Both the position numbers and the translations under genes were made by a program. From JAUIAI01 sp049680625 (GTDB lineage Bacteria > Pseudomonadota > Gammaproteobacteria > Burkholderiales > Burkholderiaceae_E): a DNA stretch of 64,000 bases. Shown one piece after another: positions 9,443 to 17,660 of the stretch (its first letter is position 1; every line of letters starts with the position of its first letter). Location: contig JBAUID010000172.1 in the NCBI GenBank assembly GCA_049680625.1, forward strand, positions 1 through 64,000, given 5' to 3'. The notes under the pieces are model-generated. The model made no database searches. It was not told the DNA's origin and saw nothing but the letters and a program-made list of their open reading frames with translations.

Positions 9443-9874
9443 TCATTTCATATCGATGCGAGGTTGGTTGGTAATGCCAGGGGCGATAACAAAAGGCAGG
9501 GCCAATTCGGCAAATCCAAAACCCAGTGCGGCGATCGCTCCCTCGGTCGCGTACCCCCTGCCCCAATGGTCGCTGTCTATCATGTCGAGAAGCTCGGTCT
9601 CATGGTTTAATTCGGGCAGTACACGCAAACCCAGGTGTCCAATCAATTGACCATTTTCTCGCTCAACGACCGCCCAGGGCGCATGACCGCCATTGCGCCA
9701 GCCATCATCAAAAATGCTCACGGCCCGCTCGGCGACCTTCTGTGCGTTGGCTGCCGCATCAGCTCCGCCTGGAAGCCACTGAACCACTTCAGGTTTCGCT
9801 CGAATCCGCGAATAAGCTGGCACGTCTGATTCGCAGAATGTTCGCAACAAAAGCCGGTCAGTCAAAATAGTCAT
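9443..9874 (-). CDS. GNAT acetyltransferase, C-terminally shortened
   Basis: This 143-residue protein is of the RimJ/RimL-like GNAT class. MTILTDRLLLRTFCESDVPAY is the usual N-terminus, and the ATG at 9874 fits it better than the upstream frame start at 9928. QLIGHLGLRVLPE and the acetyl-CoA loop DHWGRGYATEGAIAALGFGF are intact. After the expected strand (LPFVIAPGI) the protein stops within about ten residues, so the final Asn/Ser-helix-strand region (N..S..V.EKLGM and beyond, about 25-30 residues) is missing. It may be a decaying gene. A GC-rich palindromic element lies immediately upstream. Confidence 0.65.
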   Translation of the reverse strand: MTILTDRLLLRTFCESDVPAYSRIRAKPEVVQWLPGGADAAANAQKVAERAVSIFDDGWRNGGHAPWAVVERENGQLIGHLGLRVLPELNHETELLDMIDSDHWGRGYATEGAIAALGFGFAELALPFVIAPGITNQPRIDMK

Positions 9875-9936
9875 CACACCGACCCAATTTGTACCTGTAT
9901 CGAATATCCCCAACCACCGCCCCCCCAATGAAATAA

Positions 9937-9952
9937 CCCTCTAGATAGAGGG
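9937..9952. repeat. Palindrome CCCTCTA-GA-TAGAGGG
   Basis: A perfect 7-base inverted repeat around GA lies 63 bases upstream of the shortened GNAT gene start and next to a larger GC-rich palindrome. It could be the end of a small mobile element or a protein-binding site. Confidence 0.5.
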
Positions 9953-9979
9953 TACCGAGCGCAGCGAGGTGGGTGTGAA

Positions 9980-10031
9980 GCCCCAAGCCCCCCGGCTTTG
10001 CCGCCGGCAAAGCCCCAGGGGGTCATGGGGC
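9980..10031. repeat. GC-rich two-tier palindrome (hairpin element)
   Basis: The inner arms GGCTTTGCC (9994-10002) and GGCAAAGCC (10006-10014) are exact complements around GCC. Outer C-runs (GCCCC at 9980-9984, six C at 9988-9993) pair with G-runs (10018-10022 and 10027-10030). No T-run follows on either strand, so it is not a classical terminator. It resembles REP/MITE-like intergenic elements. Confidence 0.6.
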
Positions 10032-10052
10032 CCGATTGCATAGCAGGCTCAC

Positions 10053-10072
10053 TACTGTTATTTTATACAGTA
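10053..10072 (+). promoter_or_regulatory. LexA (SOS) box upstream of dnaE2
   Basis: TACTGTTATTTTATACAGTA matches the gammaproteobacterial LexA operator (CTG-N10-CAG with AT-rich core and TA...TA flanks). It ends 30 bases before the ATG of dnaE2 and overlaps a possible -10 (TATTTT) that is 17 bases from TTGCAT. Repression by LexA and induction after DNA damage are the expected outcome. Confidence 0.9.
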
Positions 10073-10102
10073 TAAATAGCAAGACACCAATCGCAACAGC
10101 CC

Positions 10103-13100
10103 ATGACTCCCTACGCCGAACTCCACTGCGTCAGTAACTTCTCGTTCCTGCGTGGGGCCTCACATCCGGAAGAACTGGTACAACGGGCGTCAAGCCTGGG
10201 TTATGGGGCATTGGCCATCACCGATGAATGCACCCTCGCCGGTGTCGTGCGCGCACACCTGCAGGCACGCACAGTGGATATGCCGCTACTCATTGGTGCT
10301 GAATTTTCATTACAAGACCTCTGGCCCGGGTCACTGCTTTCAGGCGCTAATGATGCCGCAATCAAATCCGGGCCGCGCGGGCTGAACAATCAACCCATTC
10401 GTTGCCTGCAACGCCCCGAACACAACCCCCGCCTCGTTATGCTGGCCACCAACCGCAACGGTTACGGCAATCTCAGCGAATTAATCACCCGGGCGCGCAT
10501 GCGTGCACCCAAAGGCAGTTACCGTTTACAGCGTGACGATTTCGATACAACCGAGGACTGCATCGCCCTGCTCATACCACCAGTTGGAATTGCCGTGCAC
10601 AGTGAGCTCATGCACGATTGCATCAGTCAGCTGAATTTTTTTCGCGAACGCTTCAATTCTCACGGCGCGCACTTGTGGCTGGCCACCGAACTACTCACTC
10701 ATGGTGATGACGCAGCCTTGCTCGACACTCTGCGCACCATTGGAAAACGCACCGGTGTCCGCCTGGTGGCCAGCGGTGATGTTCACTACCACGTGCGCTC
10801 TCGAAAAAGTCTGCACGACACCTTAACCGCTATCGACTTAAACACCCCGCTACATCAATGTGGTTTTGCTCTTGCACCCAATGCAGAACAACATTTACGC
10901 CACCGTTTACGCCTGGCCCAGCGTTACCCGATTGACTTGCTTGAAGAAACCCTCGAAGTCGCGGCGCAATGTAATTTTTCCCTGGATGAACTGCGTTACG
11001 AATACCCGGAAGAAATTGTTCCGCCGGAACACAGCCCGGGGAGCTGGTTGCGCCACCTCACTTATGCCGGCGCACCAGGGCGTTACCCAGCCGGTATGCC
11101 TGCCCAGGTTGAAGCGCAGATCGAACACGAGTTAAGCCTGATTGCCGACTTGCGATACGAGGCTTATTTTCTGACAGTAGCCGATATTGTCCGCTTCGCC
11201 CGCGACCGCGGCATTTTGTGCCAGGGCCGTGGTTCTGCTGCCAATTCAGCGGTGTGTTATTGCCTGGGTATTACCGAGGTTGACCCTGCCCGGATGAGTG
11301 TTCTGTTCGAACGTTTTATCAGCAAAGAACGCAACGAACCACCCGATATCGATGTCGACTTTGAGCACCAACGCCGTGAAGAAGTCATGCAATACATTTA
11401 TAACAAGTACGGCAGAGACCGGGCCGCCCTGACCGCCACTGTTGTCAGCTACCGACCCCGGTCAGCATTGCGCGATGTGGGCAAAGCCCTCGGTGTCGAT
11501 CAGCAACGCCTGGACCGCATGGCCCGCTCGCATCAATGGTGGGATGGCAAAGAAATGAAAGCCGAAAAACTCGCTGAAGCTGGGTTCGACCCACAATCTA
11601 CAGTGGTTCAGCACTGGGTATCCATGGTCAACACCTTAATGGGTTTTCCTCGTCACTTGTCACAACATACCGGCGGTTTTGTGATTGCCCGCGACAAACT
11701 CACCCGCCTGGTACCGGTCGAAAACGCCGCGATGGCGAACCGTAATGTCATTGAATGGGATAAAGACGATCTGGATGCCCTGGGTTTGCTAAAAGTGGAT
11801 GTCTTAGCACTGGGTATGCTCAGCGCCATTCGCCGGGCACTTGATCTCATTACCAAACGCCGCACCCCACCCGGTGTACATGAAACCCCGCCTTTCCTGA
11901 TTCAACATATTCCAGCTGAAGATGCGGCCACCTACGACATGATCTGCAAAGCCGACACAGTTGGGGTGTTCCAGATCGAATCCCGGGCGCAAATGAGTAT
12001 GCTGCCGCGCCTGCGTCCCCGATGCTTTTACGATCTCGTGATTCAAGTAGCCATTGTGCGGCCCGGGCCGATTCAGGGCGGCATGGTGCATCCGTTTTTG
12101 AAACGTCGCCAGGGGCTTGAACCAGTTGAATACCCGCGTGACGAAATCAAACCGGCCCTGGAGCGAACCCTGGGCATTCCAATTTTCCAGGAACAAGTTA
12201 TGCAGGTTGCCATTCTTGCCGCTGGCTTTACCCCCGGGGAAGCCGATCAGTTGCGACGCGCTATGGCCGCCTGGAAGCGCAAAGGGGGGCTGGGTAAGTT
12301 TCAGGATAAAGTTATCAACGGTATGCTCGAGCGCGGTTACAGCGTGGAATTCGCCGAACGCATTTTCAAACAAATAGAAGGTTTTGGTGAATACGGTTTT
12401 CCCGAAAGCCATGCTGCCAGTTTTGCCCTGCTGGTTTACGTCAGTTGCTGGATCAAACAACACGAGCCGGCCGCTTTTCTGACCGCCATGTTAAACAGTC
12501 AGCCCCTGGGTTTTTACGCACCAGCCCAGCTCAGCCGGGATGCCCGCGAACACGGCGTACAGATTCGCCCGGCCGACGTACTCATTAGCCAGTATGAATG
12601 CACCCTGGAAGAAACCCCTGGCTTTGATTACGTGGCCATGCACGACCAGGTTGATCGCCGGCCACAACCCGCGGTTCGCCTTGGGCTGAACCGCATCCGG
12701 GGTTTATCAGAAGCCGGCGCCCGGCAACTGATTGAACGGCGCACAACCCGATGCCGTGAGCGCGATATCCAGATTCCTGAACACGGCGAACCATTGTCTG
12801 AATTTGCTTTTGACAGTGTTGAAGATCTGGCCCGCACCTGTGCGCTGAACACCAAAGACTTGCAATCACTGGCGAGCGCCAATGCCTTGCACAACCTGGC
12901 CGGCCATCGTGCCAACGCCCACTGGGAAGTCGCCGGCATTGAGCCTATGCCGGCCTTGCTCGCTGATACCGTCTTCGATGAAGCTCCGACTGTACTCAAA
13001 CCACCACCAGAAAGTGACAGTATTGTTGCTGACTACCGGTCACTCGGCATATCAATGGGTCGCCACCCGATGGCCTTGATTCGTCCACATCTCGAACGTT

Positions 13101-13435
13101 TTCAAGTACAAAAGGCAGAGGTTCTACATGAATACCCCAGTGGCCGTCTAGCCCGGGCCAGTGGCCTGGTTACTCACCGTCAGCGTCCGGCAACGGCAAA
13201 AGGCGTGGTCTTCGTGACACTCGAGGACGAAACAGGCCAGATCAATATTATCGTGTGGCCAAAAACGATTGAACAATATCGCCAGGCAGTGCTCGGCTCA
13301 CAGCTAATGACTGTCTACGGAGTCTGGCAGCGTGACGATGATACCGGTCAGGTACAGCACCTGGTGGCGCGCCGGGTTGAAGACCACACCCATTTACTGG
13401 GCAACCTGACAACCCGCTCGCGTGACTTCCGCTAA
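10103..13435 (+). CDS. dnaE2: Error-prone DNA polymerase III alpha subunit DnaE2/ImuC
   Basis: This 1110-residue C-family DNA polymerase performs damage-induced translesion synthesis with ImuA and ImuB. The N-terminal PHP domain starts at YAELHCVSNFSFLRGASHPEE. The polymerase active-site motif PPDIDVDFEH lies at about residue 414, and SHAASFALLVYVSCWIKQHEPAAF near residue 772 is typical of DnaE2. A C-terminal OB-fold follows (GLVTHRQRPATAKGVVFVTLEDE), and the end TTRSRDFR matches the family ending. Length is slightly above the usual 1030-1080. The ATG at 10103 directly gives the family N-terminus. An SOS box lies just upstream. imuA and imuB are not adjacent, so the usual imuA-imuB-dnaE2 cassette is split here. 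Confidence 0.95.
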   Translation: MTPYAELHCVSNFSFLRGASHPEELVQRASSLGYGALAITDECTLAGVVRAHLQARTVDMPLLIGAEFSLQDLWPGSLLSGANDAAIKSGPRGLNNQPIRCLQRPEHNPRLVMLATNRNGYGNLSELITRARMRAPKGSYRLQRDDFDTTEDCIALLIPPVGIAVHSELMHDCISQLNFFRERFNSHGAHLWLATELLTHGDDAALLDTLRTIGKRTGVRLVASGDVHYHVRSRKSLHDTLTAIDLNTPLHQCGFALAPNAEQHLRHRLRLAQRYPIDLLEETLEVAAQCNFSLDELRYEYPEEIVPPEHSPGSWLRHLTYAGAPGRYPAGMPAQVEAQIEHELSLIADLRYEAYFLTVADIVRFARDRGILCQGRGSAANSAVCYCLGITEVDPARMSVLFERFISKERNEPPDIDVDFEHQRREEVMQYIYNKYGRDRAALTATVVSYRPRSALRDVGKALGVDQQRLDRMARSHQWWDGKEMKAEKLAEAGFDPQSTVVQHWVSMVNTLMGFPRHLSQHTGGFVIARDKLTRLVPVENAAMANRNVIEWDKDDLDALGLLKVDVLALGMLSAIRRALDLITKRRTPPGVHETPPFLIQHIPAEDAATYDMICKADTVGVFQIESRAQMSMLPRLRPRCFYDLVIQVAIVRPGPIQGGMVHPFLKRRQGLEPVEYPRDEIKPALERTLGIPIFQEQVMQVAILAAGFTPGEADQLRRAMAAWKRKGGLGKFQDKVINGMLERGYSVEFAERIFKQIEGFGEYGFPESHAASFALLVYVSCWIKQHEPAAFLTAMLNSQPLGFYAPAQLSRDAREHGVQIRPADVLISQYECTLEETPGFDYVAMHDQVDRRPQPAVRLGLNRIRGLSEAGARQLIERRTTRCRERDIQIPEHGEPLSEFAFDSVEDLARTCALNTKDLQSLASANALHNLAGHRANAHWEVAGIEPMPALLADTVFDEAPTVLKPPPESDSIVADYRSLGISMGRHPMALIRPHLERFQVQKAEVLHEYPSGRLARASGLVTHRQRPATAKGVVFVTLEDETGQINIIVWPKTIEQYRQAVLGSQLMTVYGVWQRDDDTGQVQHLVARRVEDHTHLLGNLTTRSRDFR

Positions 13436-13463
13436 CAACTCAACCAAAGCTCTGCAACCGCAA

Positions 13464-15161
13464 CTACCGTAATGCCGTCACCGACTCGGCATCCGTCACC
13501 ACTTTGTACTTCGGATCTTCGTAAAAGTTCACCTCAATGACGGCAGCTGCATTGGCCAGCAATACCCGGCAGTCATCCGACAAATGCCTAAGGTGAACCT
13601 TCTTACCCACCCGCGCATAACGCTCGGTAATCTTATTCAGCGCCTCGATGGCGGACATATCCGCAACCCGGCTTTCTTCGAAGTCGATCACCACGTGTTC
13701 CGGGTCATCGCGCACCGTGAACTTCTCTGCGAAATTGGCAGTTGATCCGAAAAACAACGGGCCGTAAATTTCGTAATGTTTCCATCCGTTTTCATCAACG
13801 TATTTTCGGGCGCGAATTCGCACGGCGCTGTCCCAGGCAAAAACCAAGGCAGAGATAATCACCCCAACCACAACGGCAATCGCCAGGTTATGCAGCACCG
13901 CTGTCACCAGGGTAACCAAGACCATAACCAGGATGTCTGAGTTTGGCATGCGGTGCAAAATTTTCAGGCTGGTCCACTCGAAAGTACCAATTGCCACCAT
14001 GATCATGACCCCGGTTAAAGCAGCCATCGGCAACTTCTCGATTAGTGGAGCACCGAACATAATAAAGACCAGCAACATCAGCGACGCAAAAATCCCAGAC
14101 AGCCGCGCCCTTGCGCCCGAAGAAATATTAATCAGACTCTGGCCAATCATCGCGCATCCGCCCATGCCGGAAAAGAATCCAGACAAAACATTCGCCGTTC
14201 CCTGGGCAACACACTCCCGGTTGCTGTGACCCCGGGTTTCGGTTATCTCATCAATAATGTTCAAGGTGAGTAAGCTCTCAATCAAGCCAACGCAGGCAAC
14301 AATAAACGCATAGGGCAAGATCATAAAAAATGTGTCCAGGGTAAGCGGCACTGATGGAATATGGAACGGCGGAAAACTTCCCTGAATCGATGTGATGTCG
14401 CCAACTGTTTTTGTATCCAGGCCCAGGACGGTTACCAAACCAAAAACCGTGAGAATCGCAGCGAGTGACGCCGGTACTGCTTTTGTCAGTCGCGGCAGTC
14501 CCCATATCACCAGCATGGCAAGTAAGACCAGGCCACCAAATTTCATCAGTTCGGCATCAGCGAGCCAGCCGCCGTCAGGCGCTTTGAACTGATCAATCTG
14601 GCTCATGAAAATAATAATTGCCAGGCCATTAACAAAACCGAATATCACCGGATGTGGTACCAGGCGAACAATTTTCCCCAGGCGCAGCAAACCCGCAACT
14701 ACCTGCAAAATGCCGGCCAACACCACGGTTGCAAAGACATACTCAACACCGTGTTCAATTGCCAGCGACGCAATAACTACTGCAATGGCACCAGTCGCCC
14801 CGGATATCATCCCAGGCCGACCACCAAGCACGCTGGTAACCAGGCCAATCACAAAGGCGGCATACAAACCAGTCAGTGGTGATAAGCCCGCGATCAACGC
14901 AAACGCCACCGCTTCTGGAACAAGTGCCAGCGCAACGGTTAGTCCGGACAATAATTCGGTGCGGTAATTCTTGGCCTGCACCAGGGAAAATAAATTCAGG
15001 TATGCGGTTTTGATAGGGAAACTCGGGTCAACAGGAGGGGTAAGCGCTGCCAGGGCAGATCTTGGTATTTTTTTTGCGACTGGTTTTAGCAACTCAATAC
15101 TGCAACTGATTGCTGGTGCGAAGGCGGGATAGGGGCGTACCAGCGCGCAAGGCCTTATCAA
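13464..15161 (-). CDS. SulP family anion transporter with STAS domain
   Basis: This is an inner-membrane SulP/SLC26-type transporter (sulfate, bicarbonate or another anion), up to 565 residues. LLSGLTVALALVPEAVAFALIAG is the signature first transmembrane helix. Ten or more hydrophobic segments follow, and a cytoplasmic STAS domain covers about residues 460-560 (DMSAIEALNKI is the STAS loop). The start is uncertain: the frame opens at a TTG (15161) with about 55 extra residues, whereas the family normally begins just before LFSLVQAKNYRTELLSG, where only non-ATG starts exist. It is convergent with dnaE2, 28 bases away. The transported anion cannot be determined from this sequence. Confidence 0.88.
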   Translation of the reverse strand: MIRPCALVRPYPAFAPAISCSIELLKPVAKKIPRSALAALTPPVDPSFPIKTAYLNLFSLVQAKNYRTELLSGLTVALALVPEAVAFALIAGLSPLTGLYAAFVIGLVTSVLGGRPGMISGATGAIAVVIASLAIEHGVEYVFATVVLAGILQVVAGLLRLGKIVRLVPHPVIFGFVNGLAIIIFMSQIDQFKAPDGGWLADAELMKFGGLVLLAMLVIWGLPRLTKAVPASLAAILTVFGLVTVLGLDTKTVGDITSIQGSFPPFHIPSVPLTLDTFFMILPYAFIVACVGLIESLLTLNIIDEITETRGHSNRECVAQGTANVLSGFFSGMGGCAMIGQSLINISSGARARLSGIFASLMLLVFIMFGAPLIEKLPMAALTGVMIMVAIGTFEWTSLKILHRMPNSDILVMVLVTLVTAVLHNLAIAVVVGVIISALVFAWDSAVRIRARKYVDENGWKHYEIYGPLFFGSTANFAEKFTVRDDPEHVVIDFEESRVADMSAIEALNKITERYARVGKKVHLRHLSDDCRVLLANAAAVIEVNFYEDPKYKVVTDAESVTALR

Positions 15162-15324
15162 TGCTTCGGGAAGCTACTGGACACTTCGGATGTCCTGAGC
15201 GTTGCGTCAGTCGACCCTTATTATTGCCGACCCGCCAGTTCCTGTCGACCACAGTTCCCTCTTACCGACACCAATCAGCCGATAAACGGGTGGGCAACGG
15301 TCTGACGGTCAACGATACGGGATG

Positions 15325-15777
15325 CTAAGGCTTTGGCTCCCCGCGCATCATGATCAGGCTGGCCTTACCTTGTTGGGCGGCCTCCCCGTTCTGGTTCACG
15401 ACGCTTAACGACATCTCAACCGTACCGCGATCGGGATGACGGCTGCTCGGCCGCACTGCCAGCACACGGGCGTCGACATGAACCGTATCACCGGCCCGCA
15501 GCGGCGCGTCAAACGTCCACTCAATACGCCGTAACGCAAGGACAGTGCCATCAATAACATTCAAGCGGCTAAGGAGGCCAAAAGCCATACCCACCATGAG
15601 CGGTCCGTGCGCAATTCGGCCGCCAAACGCGGTGGCTGACGCAAAGACCTCATCGGTATGCACGGGGTTGAAGTCGCCAGTCAGACCGGCAAAATTACCG
15701 ATGTCAGTCTCGGTAAGGGTTCGTGCCGGGGTGAGGTAGGTGTCACCCACGGCAAACTGCTCAAAAAAATAGCCCAT
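15325..15777 (-). CDS. MaoC-like hotdog-fold hydratase
   Basis: This 150-residue protein resembles (R)-specific enoyl-CoA hydratases and MaoC-like dehydratases, which hydrate enoyl-CoA thioesters in the cytoplasm. FAGLTGDFNPVHTDEVFA carries the catalytic Asp and His, and FGGRIAHGPLMVGMAFGLLS is the following hotdog helix. The start at 15777 (MGYFFEQFAVGD) is preferred over an ATG ten codons earlier, because the family begins there and GAAAGGG lies upstream. It is divergent from znuC. The acyl substrate is unknown. Confidence 0.85.
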   Translation of the reverse strand: MGYFFEQFAVGDTYLTPARTLTETDIGNFAGLTGDFNPVHTDEVFASATAFGGRIAHGPLMVGMAFGLLSRLNVIDGTVLALRRIEWTFDAPLRAGDTVHVDARVLAVRPSSRHPDRGTVEMSLSVVNQNGEAAQQGKASLIMMRGEPKP

Positions 15778-15882
15778 CGTTTCTGCCCTTTCGGGGCCTG
15801 GCCCCATTTGGTTTAACGGGTCGTAATCCGTAGTCCCGCGACGGCTATACTAATCAATGTTCGAATCCCCGGCGACGCCCCA

Positions 15883-16755
15883 TTGACCATTAGCCCCCAT
15901 TCTCTTGTCTCCCTGGCAGGCGCCGGCCTGGAACGGGACGGTCGCTGGTTAGTCCGTGGGGTCAGTCTTAACATTGACCCCGGTGAAATTGTCACACTGA
16001 TCGGCCCGAACGGCTCCGGTAAGTCGACAACGGCAAAAATGGCCCTCGGTATTGTCACTCCCGATGAAGGCCAGGCACACCGCCGGCCCCGGCTGCGAGT
16101 CGGCTACGTGCCACAAAAGCTATCGCTGGACTGGACAATGCCGTTGTCTGTCGAACGGTTCATGGGCTTAACCCAGAAACTGGGGCCCACTGAACTGGCC
16201 ACGGCGATGGCACGCACCGACATTACCCATCTGAAACATAGCGACGTTCGTGATTTATCGGGTGGGGAATTTCAACGCACACTGCTGGCACGCGCCATTG
16301 CCCGTAAACCCGACTTACTGGTTTTGGATGAACCGGTTCAGGGGGTCGACTTTGCGGGTGAAGGCGCCCTTTATGAATTGATTTCGACAATCAGAGACGA
16401 ATTAGGCTGCGGCATTCTGTTAATTTCGCATGATTTACACGTGGTGATGGCTGCCACCGACAGAGTGATCTGTTTGAATGGACATGTCTGCTGCCAGGGC
16501 ACGCCCAGCACGGTCGCCAACAACCCGGAGTACCTGCGTTTGTTCGGCGACCGGGCAGCCGCCAGCCTGGCCGTATACCAGCATCATCACGACCATACCC
16601 ACCTGCCCGATGGGCGGGTCCAGCATGCTGATGGCTCTGTCACTGACCATTGCCATCCCACCGACGGCCATCATGTGCACGGCCACGACAATCAAAACAG
16701 ACACGAAAGCCACAGCGGTCACAACCCCCAAGACCATCTGCCCCCCAGTGTTTGA
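15883..16755 (+). CDS. znuC: Zinc ABC transporter ATP-binding protein ZnuC with His-rich tail
   Basis: This 290-residue ATPase powers high-affinity Zn(II) uptake with the permease ZnuB. Walker A is GPNGSGKST (about residue 45), the signature is LSGGEFQR, Walker B is LLVLDEPVQG, and the switch histidine is in LISHD. LDWTMPLSVERFMGL is ZnuC-like. After about residue 225 an unusual tail of about 60 residues contains 16 histidines and several Asp, a probable metal-binding segment. The only good start is TTG at 15883, which gives the family N-terminus (SLVSLAGAGLERDGRWL). It overlaps znuB by 8 bases. No znuA and no clear Zur box are in the window. Confidence 0.9.
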   Translation: MTISPHSLVSLAGAGLERDGRWLVRGVSLNIDPGEIVTLIGPNGSGKSTTAKMALGIVTPDEGQAHRRPRLRVGYVPQKLSLDWTMPLSVERFMGLTQKLGPTELATAMARTDITHLKHSDVRDLSGGEFQRTLLARAIARKPDLLVLDEPVQGVDFAGEGALYELISTIRDELGCGILLISHDLHVVMAATDRVICLNGHVCCQGTPSTVANNPEYLRLFGDRAAASLAVYQHHHDHTHLPDGRVQHADGSVTDHCHPTDGHHVHGHDNQNRHESHSGHNPQDHLPPSV

Positions 16756-17527
16756 CGACTTCTTTATACGCGCCTTGCTCGCGGGCATCGGGGTTGCCAT
16801 CATAGCTGGTCCGCTGGGTTGTTTTATCGTCTGGCGTCGTATGGCCTACTACGGCGACACCTTATCGCACTCCGCATTGCTTGGAGTGGCGCTGGCCCTG
16901 CTGCTAAATATCAACATCACTTTTGCCGTCTTTGCCGTGGCACTACTCGCGTCACTCAGTTTGCTCGCCTTGCAAAAACGTGGCGAGATGTCGGCTGACT
17001 CTTTGCTCGGGTTACTTTCCCACACTGCCCTGGCCCTCGGCCTGGTCGTCCTGGCAATGCTCAGTTCCATTCAGATCGACCTGATGGGTTTTTTATTCGG
17101 CGATATACTTGCAGTTTCAAGCCGCGACCTGCTGATAATTTACGGCGGCGGTTTGCTCGTTCTGGTTGTACTCGGATTAATCTGGCAAAGACTTTTTGCC
17201 GCCACAATCAACAAAGAACTCGCTCAGGCCGAAGGCATGCAACCGGACACAGTCAACCTCGTGTTCATGTTGTTAATGGCCGTTGTCATTGCCATTGCCA
17301 TGAAAGTTGTTGGTGTTTTGTTGATCACCGCCCTTCTGATAATCCCCGCCGCTACGGCACGCCGCTTCGCTTCCAGTCCAGAACAAATGGCTTTCTTCGC
17401 CTCACTTGTCGGTATGGTTTCGGTGGTTATTGGCTTGTTCAGCTCGCTCACCTGGGACACGCCGTCCGGCCCGAGTATTGTTGTCGCGGCATCGCTGCTT
17501 TTTGTATTAAGCCTCACGCGACGCTAG
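16748..17527 (+). CDS. znuB: Zinc ABC transporter permease ZnuB
   Basis: This 259-residue inner-membrane permease of the ABC-3 family partners ZnuC. Family features are DDFFIRALLAGIGVAIIAGPLGCFIVWRRMAYYGDTLSHSALLGVA at the N-terminus, MGFLFGDILAV in the middle and KVVGVLLITALLIIPAATAR near residue 190. Eight or so transmembrane segments are visible. Start: GTG at 16748, inside the end of znuC. The reading frame is open much further upstream, but that part lies inside znuC and reads as non-membrane sequence. Length equals the usual 260. Confidence 0.93.
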   Translation: MFDDFFIRALLAGIGVAIIAGPLGCFIVWRRMAYYGDTLSHSALLGVALALLLNINITFAVFAVALLASLSLLALQKRGEMSADSLLGLLSHTALALGLVVLAMLSSIQIDLMGFLFGDILAVSSRDLLIIYGGGLLVLVVLGLIWQRLFAATINKELAQAEGMQPDTVNLVFMLLMAVVIAIAMKVVGVLLITALLIIPAATARRFASSPEQMAFFASLVGMVSVVIGLFSSLTWDTPSGPSIVVAASLLFVLSLTRR

Positions 17528-17660
17528 CAAGAAGCTGGCAATGCCGGGCAGCCACTTTCGAATTGGATAAACCACCCACCCGATGGTAAATTTGGCACAA
17601 GTTCAATTCAGCGCTTGTGCGGCATTCTGATACATAAAAACCGCTCGGCCCCAGACCACC

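Noticed and set aside
15808..15882. Zur operator upstream of znuC
   Set aside because: No AT-rich inverted repeat resembling the Zur consensus was found in the short divergent region.
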